Shown here piece by piece: positions 25,921-34,357 of a stretch of DNA of 64,000 nt. The position numbers and the translations under genes were made by a program. The notes under the pieces were generated by a model. It saw only the letters and a list, made by a program, of their open reading frames with translations. It had not been told where the DNA came from and made no database searches. The stretch lies in NCBI GenBank assembly GCA_944391475.1, contig CALXTR010000001.1, positions 62,001 through 126,000 on the forward strand. Reading direction: 5' to 3'. Each line of letters starts with the position of its first letter. The first letter of the stretch is position 1. Source of the DNA: an uncultured Alphaproteobacteria bacterium. GTDB lineage: Bacteria; Pseudomonadota; Alphaproteobacteria; RF32; CAG-239.

Positions 25921-27033
25921 CTATTCCAATGGTAGTTGTTTTTCAAAATAGTGATGGTTGTGTAAACCGGTTAGGAAAACACCGCTAAATCCGGTTTGGA
26001 TAATGCCTTGTAGATGTATCCCTAATATTTTGCGCCAATCGGGGTGCCAATATTGGGTAATATATGCATCTTTATTGACAAAGGAACGACGAACCAGCCA
26101 GGACGGATTGTTTAGTTTCCAACTCTTTTTCCAGTAATACATTTTGGGATCGGCTTCAGAGAGGTTCATCTCGGCTAAAACCAAACGGGTGGTGCCATTC
26201 TTTTTGAACTTAAGACTATTGATATCCTCGGGAGAAAATGGCTCCGTTCCATGAAACAGTGCAGGAATTACTATGATATCATAGTTGGAATTTTGCAGGT
26301 TGCGGATAAAATCGTAAGAGGTTTTGTATTTGCTGTCATCTGTTAGGAACAAAATGTTTTTGGCGTCTTGAATGTTAAATATGTTTTTAGCATTTTCGCT
26401 GATGATATGACGACGATTAATATTATTGAAGGCTAAATCTGGATTGGTAAAGCCATAAAATAAAATGTTTTCACCGAAGGCTTCTTGCAGGGCTTCTTCA
26501 TAATTTTCGGGTGAGCTGCAATGGTCAATGGAAATTAGTTTAAGACCTGAGGATTTTAAGTCGGTACTGATTTTACGTCCGTGGCAAAAAACATTATTTA
26601 AGGCAATTCCATCAATCTTCTGGCGAAACTTGGGTAACTCTTCGGGGCGAAGAGCGCCGGAGGTATCTTCATCGGTATTGCGATACAAAAAACTGGGGTC
26701 ATCGTTGGGGTCGCTGTGATTGCGAACTTTGTTATAACCACTTAAGTGATATTCCCAAAGATTTTTTTTGAGCATATCCTCACCTTCGTGCAAAACTATT
26801 TGAAAGTCTGGATTTTGGTCATGCGCATAGTTGGCAATCATATCAATATTGCTACGAATTTTTTGCCGAAAGTTGGGAATATAGCGGGGAGGAGTGGCTA
26901 TATCTAAAATACTTTCCTCGTGCGTGGGGGGATTGGCTGAGCTAAAGCCATACAAGCCCGCACCGGCATTAGAGCATAATGCCAGTGCGGCAACCATAAA
27001 ACTTAAATATATGTAAGTCCTACGTGTTGACAT
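25921..27033 (-). CDS. Secreted GH114/TM1410-like protein
   Basis: This is a 370-residue protein with a signal peptide (about 1-26, ending SNAGAG). The C-terminal half follows the plan of the TM1410/GH114 barrel family (endo-alpha-1,4-polygalactosaminidase-like). It contains YDIIVIPALF, LVLAEMNLSEADPKMYYWK, NPSWL and YWHPDWRKILG followed by GIIQTGFSGVFLTG. The Asp often found after GVYL is replaced here (GVFLTGL), so activity is uncertain. I chose the ATG at 27033, which overlaps pgm by 14 bases. It ends 9 bases before fliQ and may be co-transcribed with the export genes. The substrate is unknown. Confidence 0.65.
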   Translation of the reverse strand: MSTRRTYIYLSFMVAALALCSNAGAGLYGFSSANPPTHEESILDIATPPRYIPNFRQKIRSNIDMIANYAHDQNPDFQIVLHEGEDMLKKNLWEYHLSGYNKVRNHSDPNDDPSFLYRNTDEDTSGALRPEELPKFRQKIDGIALNNVFCHGRKISTDLKSSGLKLISIDHCSSPENYEEALQEAFGENILFYGFTNPDLAFNNINRRHIISENAKNIFNIQDAKNILFLTDDSKYKTSYDFIRNLQNSNYDIIVIPALFHGTEPFSPEDINSLKFKKNGTTRLVLAEMNLSEADPKMYYWKKSWKLNNPSWLVRRSFVNKDAYITQYWHPDWRKILGIHLQGIIQTGFSGVFLTGLHNHHYFEKQLPLE

Positions 27034-28639
27034 CGGCTTGGTGTTTCCCTGTTCTGTTTTCAATTTCAGCAATTTCCATTGCGGCGTCAAACAAACCGGC
27101 AAGCATTTGCTTGGGATCTTCTTTGAACTTGTGGTTTTCTAAACGTTCAATATATACGCGCAAGGTAGCACCGCTGGAACCGGTTCCAGAAAGACGGAAG
27201 GTAATCTTTTCACCTTGGGTGAAATCAATAACCAGACCGTTTTTGGTGGAACTTCCATCAACCGGATCATTATATACAAACGGAGCTGCAACTTTAACTG
27301 TATGGGCTCCATAAGTCTTTCCGGCCAGACTGGGGAGTTTTTGTTCCAAATCGGCCATCAACTTATCGGCAACTTCAGTTGAAATGCCCTCAAAGTCAAA
27401 GCGCATATAGTAACTGCGGCCATATTTTTTCCAGTGCTCCATGGTGATTTCTTCAACAGATTTGCCGGTGGCTGCAATGATGTTTAACCAGAACAAAACT
27501 GCCCAGATGCCATCTTTTTCGCGAATGTGGCTGGAGCCGGTACCAAAACTTTCTTCACCACAGAAGGTAATGCGTTTCGAATCCATTAGGTTGACAAAGT
27601 ATTTCCAACCGGTTGGTACGGAGTAGAACGGAAGATTGTGAGCCTCAGCAACGCGGCAAACTGCTGTTGAGGTGGCAGCAGATTTAGCTACACCATAAAT
27701 GCCGTTCTTGTAGGCAGGAATGAGTTGGTAGTTGTCGGTTAAAACGGCCAAGCTGTCACTCGGGGTAACAAAAAATTTCTTGCCTAAAATCATGTTGCGA
27801 TCGCCATCGCCATCATTGGCAGCACCAAAGTCGGGAGCATTGTCGGCATACATTGTAGCAACCAAATCTTTTGCATATACCAAGTTGGGGTCGGGGTGCA
27901 GTCCGCCAAAATCTGGTAAGGGGCGGAAGTTAACAACCGAGCCTTTCTTAGCACCTAAGATTTCTTCAAAAATTCTAATTGCATAAGGACCGGTGACGGC
28001 ATTCATGGCATCGTAGCGCATGGTAAAACCGCTCTCAAACAACTTCTTGATGGCGGCAAAATCAAAAATTCCTTCCATCATTTCGACATAGTCTTTGACC
28101 GGATCTATAATTTCGATGGTCATATCGCCGAGCTTTTGGGTGCCAAGTTTGGACAAGTCAATGTCGGGAACGTCCATGATTTTATATTCTTTAATCGAAA
28201 GGGTATTTTTATATATGGCATCGCTTACGCTACTTGGAGCTTGGCCACCGCTAGCTGTGGCATATTTGATACCAAAGTCGCCATTTGGTCCTCCAGGGTT
28301 GTGTGAGGCGCTTAAAACAAAGCCGCCGTCGGTTTTATTTTTTAAAATCAAATTAGAAGAGGCGGGAGTGGACAAGAATCCGTTTTGACCGATGATGAGC
28401 TTGCCAATGCCGTTAGCGGCTGCCATCTTGATGAGTTTTTGAATGGCGACATCGTTATAAAAACGGCCATCGCCGCCGACAATGTAGGTTTGCCCTTTGA
28501 CGTTGCCGATGGTATTAAAAATACTTTGTAAAAAGTTTTCAACATAGTTGGGTTGTACAACAACTTTGGATTTGCGGCGCAAACCGGCTGTACCCATTTT
28601 TTGATCCGTATAGGGAGTAGTGGAAACGATTTTTAGCAT
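27020..28639 (-). CDS. pgm: Phosphoglucomutase (alpha-D-glucose phosphate-specific)
   Basis: This is a 539-residue phosphohexomutase that interconverts glucose-1-P and glucose-6-P for cell-envelope sugars. The active serine is in LSASHNPGGPNGDFGIK at about residue 110. The metal loop is NDGDGDRNM, the sugar loop CGEESFGTGSSHIREKDG, and the C-terminal phosphate loop has RLSGTGSSGATLRVY. It is full length. Confidence 0.94.
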   Translation of the reverse strand: MLKIVSTTPYTDQKMGTAGLRRKSKVVVQPNYVENFLQSIFNTIGNVKGQTYIVGGDGRFYNDVAIQKLIKMAAANGIGKLIIGQNGFLSTPASSNLILKNKTDGGFVLSASHNPGGPNGDFGIKYATASGGQAPSSVSDAIYKNTLSIKEYKIMDVPDIDLSKLGTQKLGDMTIEIIDPVKDYVEMMEGIFDFAAIKKLFESGFTMRYDAMNAVTGPYAIRIFEEILGAKKGSVVNFRPLPDFGGLHPDPNLVYAKDLVATMYADNAPDFGAANDGDGDRNMILGKKFFVTPSDSLAVLTDNYQLIPAYKNGIYGVAKSAATSTAVCRVAEAHNLPFYSVPTGWKYFVNLMDSKRITFCGEESFGTGSSHIREKDGIWAVLFWLNIIAATGKSVEEITMEHWKKYGRSYYMRFDFEGISTEVADKLMADLEQKLPSLAGKTYGAHTVKVAAPFVYNDPVDGSSTKNGLVIDFTQGEKITFRLSGTGSSGATLRVYIERLENHKFKEDPKQMLAGLFDAAMEIAEIENRTGKHQADVNT

Positions 28640-28737
28640 AATATCTCCTTAGCGTTAATCTGATTGATGTTCATAGAATATCACCTCATGACTTAAAAAC
28701 AAGAGGTGTTTAAGTTATTCAACGACATATAAACAGA

Positions 28738-29547
28738 TTATTCATCAGGGCAGATAAATTCGGCCAAATTCTTGATTTCGCGCTTGGCGGCTAGGTGCGA
28801 CATACTCATTTTGAGTTTGAGTTTTTCGTGCGACATGTCTAAAACAGTCAGCCCTTCCAAAAACAGTTCTTTATATATTACGCGGTCTTTTAACCCAGGT
28901 AAAAAGCGAAAACCATAAAGCTTGGAGAGTTTTTCTAAGTAAGCAAAAACTTGGTTCTTGTTGCGGGAGTTGAGGTTGGAAAACTTATTGCCAACAACAA
29001 TCCAGTTCAGATAGGGCCTGCCTTGAGAAGCTAAGTATTTCTTTATATCCCAGATGAACTCGGCATAGGGCCCCGGGCCTTTGACTTTGTCGTTAGTATA
29101 GTCAATATCTGCCATAACACTCAAGTCTATCATGCTATCTGAGATTGGAGTAATTAAAGTATCGGCATATTTATGAGCGGCATCAAACAGATAGTTTTTT
29201 GTACCGGGGGTATCTATTATTATGGCATCAAATTTTCTACGGCAATCTTTGATGCATCTGTCTAATTCGCGTAGGGAATCATTATGCAGCATCTGATTGC
29301 TTTCTGGTAAATAGCAAAAGTGCTCGGGAGTGGGCAGATAAACTCCCTGAGACAATCTGAAATGTTTTCTGTTTTCAATATATTTGGTGAGGGTGCCCTG
29401 GCGGCCATCCAAATCAATGGTGGCAACACTAAAACCTTCTTGCATCAGTTTGATGGCCAAGTGCATACATATAGTAGATTTTCCGGTCCCGCCTTTTTCA
29501 TTGCTGACCACGATGATATGGGCGGATTTTTCTATTGTCTGGTTCAT
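28738..29547 (-). CDS. mipZ: MipZ division-site regulator, ParA-family ATPase
   Basis: This 269-residue ATPase has the deviant Walker A NEKGGTGKSTICMHLA at about 16-31 and ATIDLDGRQGTLTKYIENR at 43-61, as in MipZ. In alphaproteobacteria MipZ forms gradients from ParB at the poles and blocks FtsZ assembly away from mid-cell. Its ATG overlaps the stop of the upstream carboxypeptidase by one base (TAATG), so the two are coupled. Confidence 0.88.
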   Translation of the reverse strand: MNQTIEKSAHIIVVSNEKGGTGKSTICMHLAIKLMQEGFSVATIDLDGRQGTLTKYIENRKHFRLSQGVYLPTPEHFCYLPESNQMLHNDSLRELDRCIKDCRRKFDAIIIDTPGTKNYLFDAAHKYADTLITPISDSMIDLSVMADIDYTNDKVKGPGPYAEFIWDIKKYLASQGRPYLNWIVVGNKFSNLNSRNKNQVFAYLEKLSKLYGFRFLPGLKDRVIYKELFLEGLTVLDMSHEKLKLKMSMSHLAAKREIKNLAEFICPDE

Positions 29548-30770
29548 TAAAATTTATTAGCCAATACCATAGTTTCGTTTGTTGATGCCACTACTATACA
29601 TGACTTGTTTGATTTTTTCAAACGATTACATAGGTTATCCGCCTCATTTTTTGCAAAGCCGACAAGTTGGCTGCGATAAATGACGGCCGAGCCGTTCTGG
29701 TAGGGCTCAATGTTAATATCTTTGTTGCGATATTTTTGGGTGATTTCTTTTTTGACGGATAATGCGTAGTTTCTGGCTTTTGCATAGTTTGAAAATGCGC
29801 CAACCTGAATAGCCCAGCTGTTTTGAGCAACTTGTGTTTCAGAAGCTGACTGATTGTCTTTGGTGTCGGCTGTGGATAATGGTTGAGCATGAGGTGAAAT
29901 GTTTTCTGCGGTGAGATGTTGTTCTGAGATGACATCATTATGATTGGCGGCAACTAATTTGTTGAGCCCCATATCCATGAGTTTGGCAACTTTTTGGTCG
30001 CGGAGTTTGGCGGTGTTGTGCCCCATGGTAACCGCAATTACTCTTTTGCCATCGCGTTCGGCTGAGGTGATTATGTTAAATCCGGCGGCATTGGTAAAGC
30101 CGGTTTTCATGCCATCGGCACCTTCAAATGATTTTAAAATGTGGTTATGAGTGTAGTAGGTATGGCCTTTATAAGTAAATTTTTTGGTGGAAAATAATTT
30201 ATAATATTGGGGAAAGTGGTGGTACATAGCGGCGCCGAGCAAGGCCATGTCGCGTGCGGTGGTTTTTTGAGCTCGATTGGGGAGTCCAGAAGCATTCTTA
30301 AAAGTAGTATTTTTCATGCCAAGTTCGTGAGCAACCTCAGTCATGGTTTTAGCAAAGTTCGCTTCGCTGTAACCCAATCCTTCAGCTAAAACCGTGGCGC
30401 AATCGTTAGCAGATTTGACAATCAAGGCTAAAATTGCATCGCGAACCGAGATTTTTTCACCGACTCTAAGTCCTAATTTGGAGGGGGAACGGTTGGCGGC
30501 ATTGCGCGATACGGGCAACTTATCATCCATCTTGATGATGCCTTTTTCTAAAGCATCAAAGGTGATGTATAAGGTCATAACTTTAGTGAGCGATGCGGGG
30601 TAGCGGAGTTTGTCGGCTGCAGATGAAGATAATACTTCACCAGAATCGGCATCAATGATGATTGATGATGTTGATGCAATTGCTGTATTTGAAAATATTA
30701 ACATTAGTGCACATGCACCAACTGCATTTCTAATAATGGAACTCAGTTGATTTATAAGCTTATTCTTCAT
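29547..30770 (-). CDS. D-alanyl-D-alanine carboxypeptidase with SPOR domain
   Basis: This is a 407-residue penicillin-binding protein of the S11 family that trims peptidoglycan pentapeptides. After a signal peptide (about 1-32) come SLTK, SAN and the DGMKTGFTNAAG box. The last 80 residues (SWAIQVGAFSNYAKARNYA onward) are a SPOR domain, which binds denuded glycan at division sites. The link with mipZ in one operon ties septal wall remodelling to division-site control; that connection is inference. Confidence 0.92.
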   Translation of the reverse strand: MKNKLINQLSSIIRNAVGACALMLIFSNTAIASTSSIIIDADSGEVLSSSAADKLRYPASLTKVMTLYITFDALEKGIIKMDDKLPVSRNAANRSPSKLGLRVGEKISVRDAILALIVKSANDCATVLAEGLGYSEANFAKTMTEVAHELGMKNTTFKNASGLPNRAQKTTARDMALLGAAMYHHFPQYYKLFSTKKFTYKGHTYYTHNHILKSFEGADGMKTGFTNAAGFNIITSAERDGKRVIAVTMGHNTAKLRDQKVAKLMDMGLNKLVAANHNDVISEQHLTAENISPHAQPLSTADTKDNQSASETQVAQNSWAIQVGAFSNYAKARNYALSVKKEITQKYRNKDINIEPYQNGSAVIYRSQLVGFAKNEADNLCNRLKKSNKSCIVVASTNETMVLANKF

Positions 30771-30877
30771 TTTTATATTGCTCTTACCCCAATTTATTTT
30801 AGCGTACTTTACGCCTAAAAAGAAAATAAAGGGTTAATTTTTTTTTTCGTGAAAATAAAAAATATAAATATTTTATC

Positions 30878-30906
30878 TTGACTTTATTGTTGTTTGTTTG
30901 TAAAAG
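30878..30906 (+). promoter_or_regulatory. Promoter of tRNA-His
   Basis: TTGACT at 30878-30883, a 17-base spacer, and TAAAAG at 30901-30906. The tRNA begins at 30924. Confidence 0.65.
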
Positions 30907-30923
30907 CAGATAGTCAAGTTGAT

Positions 30924-31000
30924 GGCGAACGTAGCTCAGTTGGTAGAGCCCCGGTTTGTGGTACCGGTTGTCGTCGGTTCGAGCCCGATCGTTCGCCCCA
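30924..31000 (+). tRNA. tRNA-His (anticodon GTG)
   Basis: This 77-base tRNA has G-1 at 30924 paired with C73, acceptor GCGAACG with CGTTCGC, and the anticodon arm CCGGT-TTGTGGT-ACCGG with anticodon GTG. The T arm is TCGGTTCGAGCCCGA, and CCA is encoded. G-1 is part of the gene. Confidence 0.96.
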
Positions 31001-31007
31001 GTTTTGA

Positions 31008-31034
31008 AAAAGCTCCCCTAAGGGAGCTTTTTTG
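31008..31034 (+). terminator. Terminator after tRNA-His
   Basis: AAAGCTCCC, loop CTA, GGGAGCTTT and further T. Confidence 0.85.
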
Positions 31035-31088
31035 TTTGAGTGAGCTAAATCTCAAATCGTGAGTTTGCTATTTATATTTTAAAAAAAC

Positions 31089-31523
31089 TTAAAACTTGGC
31101 AACAATACTACTTAATAGCTCGGAAAAAGTGTTGATTTCTGTATGAGAGCGCAGATTTATGCGGTCAGATATGGCATAACAGCGGTTTTTGTGGTCATAG
31201 TATATTAGTCCTTCGGATATCTGACCGATAATGACCTTTTTGGCAAAAAAGTTATACTTCATAAAGCGGATGTTTACACTTTCAACATCTGGAAAGGTAT
31301 ATCTTTTTTCTAGTCTTTCATGTGGGGCGGCACCAAAAAATTCTAGCCCATTGCAGATGAGACCATCTGTAATGCTTAAAAATTCATAATATCCATCGGG
31401 AATGTTACTGGTGGTGCTGATTTGGAAAAATTTATTGAGGCGCCCTAGCTCATGGCTGCTGGCCGGCGGAAAGGTTATTAGCTTGTAGCGCTGCCGCAAT
31501 TGTTCTAAACAATCTTTAACCAT
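31089..31523 (-). CDS. SUKH (SMI1/KNR4-like) family protein, putative immunity
   Basis: This 144-residue cytosolic protein shows the SMI1/KNR4 plan: IPDGYYEFLSITDGLICNGLEFFG near residues 45-68, then VIIGQISEGLIYYDHKNRCY. Proteins of this superfamily often protect against toxins encoded just upstream. The ATG at 31523 is preferred (AAAGGA upstream, 8-base overlap with the preceding gene) over a TTG at 31553. The preceding gene is a putative HNH nuclease, so an immunity role fits. That role is inference. Confidence 0.65.
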   Translation of the reverse strand: MVKDCLEQLRQRYKLITFPPASSHELGRLNKFFQISTTSNIPDGYYEFLSITDGLICNGLEFFGAAPHERLEKRYTFPDVESVNIRFMKYNFFAKKVIIGQISEGLIYYDHKNRCYAISDRINLRSHTEINTFSELLSSIVAKF

Positions 31524-32127
31524 GGTATATGCGTCCTTTGAAGGTCGGAACAAAAATTTTTCGATGGTTTTTTAAGAAATTGTTTTCAATTTGAATATCA
31601 ATAATTTTGTGCAAGTTTCCGTGTGTGGGGTGAGTTTGGACTAAAGACAGGTTATTGATATTGGTCATGCCTCCGAAGTCAAAAGGAAACTTGAGGTGGG
31701 TGTTGAAATTTTCTGGCGTAATTCCTTGTGATAGCCCATGAATTTCGTCTTCTCTTAAGCCGGCGGCGAGGCATTCGTCTTGAAAATTTTTAACGAGGAG
31801 TTTTAAAAATTCAAGCCGAACACGACCATATTCCGAATAGCAAAAGTTCATTTCCTCCCAAGTCTTGGGCGTGACCGGTTGCAAAACTAATGTAATGTTT
31901 TGTAGTTGCAATACTTCTAAAAGCTGCTGGAGCTCAGCTTCCATGGCTTCAGGGGTGATGAAGGAGCTTATCTCCGCTTTAGAATCGGTGGCACTGCTCT
32001 CATTTAATGGAAGTGCTTGATAGTTTGGGGCATCTTTATATTCAACTAACAAATCATCATAAGCATCTACTAATGAATTAAATGCTTGTGATTTGGTTTG
32101 TAGTTTTCGTTTGCTCCATTCTAACAT
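31516..32127 (-). CDS. Putative HNH-type nuclease toxin
   Basis: This is a 203-residue protein. The first 75 residues are acidic and helical. The C-terminal domain (about 130-185) carries GITPENFNTHLKFPFDFGG then MTNINNLSLV and NLHKIID. This resembles the HNH/Endo VII-type domains of polymorphic toxins, with His144, Asn159 and His173 as candidate catalytic or metal ligands. No signal peptide is present. It begins 14 bases after the coupling protein gene and overlaps the SUKH-like gene, the usual toxin-immunity order. The nuclease call rests on motif spacing and is not proven. Confidence 0.6.
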   Translation of the reverse strand: MLEWSKRKLQTKSQAFNSLVDAYDDLLVEYKDAPNYQALPLNESSATDSKAEISSFITPEAMEAELQQLLEVLQLQNITLVLQPVTPKTWEEMNFCYSEYGRVRLEFLKLLVKNFQDECLAAGLREDEIHGLSQGITPENFNTHLKFPFDFGGMTNINNLSLVQTHPTHGNLHKIIDIQIENNFLKNHRKIFVPTFKGRIYHG

Positions 32128-32141
32128 CTAAGAGAATGCTC

Positions 32142-34349
32142 CTAGCGCGAGAGCTCTTCATCGGTGAATTCAGATTCATCAACGTCATCATTGTCATATT
32201 CCAAACCGAGTTTGGTGAGCATGTCATCATTGATGTCCTCTCGTTGAGCCACAATCCAATCTGGAACGTTGGGAGCTGGTGGTAGTTTGGATAATGCCGC
32301 CATTTTCTTGTCGAGATAATATCTCGGCGCATCGGCCATAATCGGTCTATCAATAAAGCTCTGCATCAATACTACTTGTTTGGTGGTAGGCAAACTCAGC
32401 AACTGGGTGGTGCTGATAACTGAAACACCTTGCAACTGGTAGGTGACGTTTTTAGCAAACGGATTGGAATTTTTGCTCATACCCTCGCTTTTAGAATATG
32501 AGTTGGTTTGAACGGTCTTGTTACCAATCATCTTAGAAAAGCGTTGCGCAGTTACCTCGTTGTTTTGGGATAAGATAACTTTGCAGGCAGTAGTAGAAAT
32601 CACGGTTTCAAGGTCGTCTTTACCATATTTACCCGAAATCTGTCCTAAGTCCTGACCAATTAGCAAATATGACACTTTTTGACCACGTCCGACCGCCGGA
32701 CCTTCAATAATGGCCTTTAATTTAGGCATGGTCGGAAACTCGTCGAGCACAAACAGTGCCGGGAAGGGTCCCATTTTGCCATCGGTCTTGTTGACAAAGT
32801 TAGGGGTGTTGGCAATCAGATAAGATGACATTAAGTCAATGAAAATACCTGAAATTACGCTCAAAGCGCGAGCATCAACCTGGTTAACGGACAAATAAAC
32901 CGAAATGGGTTTATATTGACCGGTTATCGGGTCTTTCATGCCACGCAAATCCTTAAACTGAATATCGCTGAAACTGGTTCTTGATACCACAGCAGAGTTC
33001 TTGAAAATACCAATTCCGGCAAATGCGGTGGAGATTACGGAACCACGCTCTTTATCGGGCATGGAGCTCAACTGGCTAAGCTCAACGATACAGCGGTTGG
33101 AGTAACCGAATTTGCGAGCCTCGGTAATGGCTTCTTCCAGCAAGTCGCGCATGGGGTCGGCAAAAGCAGCAGACTGATCGCCTTCGTCCATACGGCGCTT
33201 AATCTCTTGTGACTGCTTAATCTGAGCTTCGGTAATCCATTCCAAAATCATGGCGATACAAGGTTCTCGGCCAATCCATTTTTCCGGCAACAGAGCCCAA
33301 GTACCAATTGGCAAATAATTATCAATGCTCAAATTGCCGCTGCGAAGGTTTTGAATGGCCATGTTTTTTTGCGGGTCATGCATTTCTTCATAATAACCTT
33401 CAAGAACCTTTTTATCCTCAGCGTCAAGTTTGCCTTCGTAGATGCGGCCTAAAAAGTAGTCGTTAGCGCGGGCTTTTTCGCATTTGCAGGAAATAAAATG
33501 CAAAAATCCGGTTAAAGCAGCACGACCGGTTTGCGACCAGTGAGGATCGGCACCGCCCTTGGGGTCTTCAACCAAGATATTGCACATAGAATCGATATAC
33601 ATATCGCGATCAGGTCCCGGAGAGGGAAGGGCATTTGGTGAGAGCGGGTTCCAACTCGGATAGTAAATGCCTTCGGCCGGGTTATCTTCTGCACCCCAGT
33701 TAATGACAAATACCGGACCAAGTTTGGCGCGTGCGCCGGTAGTGTTGTAGCACAACTCAGGTTTGGGGTCGTTGACCACAATGCTCAAGCCCTCAGAATG
33801 AAAAATGGTGGGAATAACTACTCCGGCAGTTTTACCAGTACCCGGAGGTGCGCAGCAAAGACAAGAAAGTGTTTCGCTCATACGTAGCATATGTCCCTGA
33901 AATTTGCCAACTACAATGCAAAAACCATTGAGAAGTTTCATCTTCTTAATGTCAGACAAGTTGGCTAAGCGGGCAGAACCATGAATGTTGGACTGAAAAC
34001 GATAGGGGTTGCTTAAAATGCCTACGATAATACCTGTAGGCAATGCAAAAAATGGTAAAATCGGTAACCATAATCCAAGCGAAAAACCACTGGTGTTGGA
34101 GGCTAGACGAGAAAACCAACTGGCATAACTCGATATTAAATAAGAGGGATTTTGGAAGGCATATAGCAAAAATCTCCATGCGGTGTCTAGCGATTGTTGC
34201 GAGATGCCGTTCATGAACAGATATCCGAGCGGAAGCGATATAATGGCTAAAAATGCCGTGATGAGAAAGGTGAAAATAAAGGTAAGCGCCATCCAGCGGA
34301 CAGCGTTGTTATATTCTTCCCATTCTTCGCCTTGTTTTTCTATGGCCAT
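32142..34349 (-). CDS. virD4: Type IV secretion coupling protein, VirD4/TraG family
   Basis: This is a 735-residue membrane ATPase that brings substrates to a type IV secretion channel. Two N-terminal membrane spans (about 20-46 and 93-112) precede HGSARLA. Walker A is APPGTGKT at 167-174, Walker B LFVLDEF at 532-538, and the conserved GRGQKVSYLLIGQDLGQI segment follows. The C-terminal 60 residues are acidic. It lies in a minus-strand operon between four uncharacterised genes and the nuclease/SUKH pair. The channel genes are not in this window. Confidence 0.92.
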   Translation of the reverse strand: MAIEKQGEEWEEYNNAVRWMALTFIFTFLITAFLAIISLPLGYLFMNGISQQSLDTAWRFLLYAFQNPSYLISSYASWFSRLASNTSGFSLGLWLPILPFFALPTGIIVGILSNPYRFQSNIHGSARLANLSDIKKMKLLNGFCIVVGKFQGHMLRMSETLSCLCCAPPGTGKTAGVVIPTIFHSEGLSIVVNDPKPELCYNTTGARAKLGPVFVINWGAEDNPAEGIYYPSWNPLSPNALPSPGPDRDMYIDSMCNILVEDPKGGADPHWSQTGRAALTGFLHFISCKCEKARANDYFLGRIYEGKLDAEDKKVLEGYYEEMHDPQKNMAIQNLRSGNLSIDNYLPIGTWALLPEKWIGREPCIAMILEWITEAQIKQSQEIKRRMDEGDQSAAFADPMRDLLEEAITEARKFGYSNRCIVELSQLSSMPDKERGSVISTAFAGIGIFKNSAVVSRTSFSDIQFKDLRGMKDPITGQYKPISVYLSVNQVDARALSVISGIFIDLMSSYLIANTPNFVNKTDGKMGPFPALFVLDEFPTMPKLKAIIEGPAVGRGQKVSYLLIGQDLGQISGKYGKDDLETVISTTACKVILSQNNEVTAQRFSKMIGNKTVQTNSYSKSEGMSKNSNPFAKNVTYQLQGVSVISTTQLLSLPTTKQVVLMQSFIDRPIMADAPRYYLDKKMAALSKLPPAPNVPDWIVAQREDINDDMLTKLGLEYDNDDVDESEFTDEELSR

Positions 34350-34357
34350 GGTTTTTC

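Noticed and set aside
28684-28712. Terminator after mipZ or regulatory site before pgm (CACCTC/GAGGTG)
   Set aside because: The loop is long, no T run follows on either strand, and there is no second line of support.
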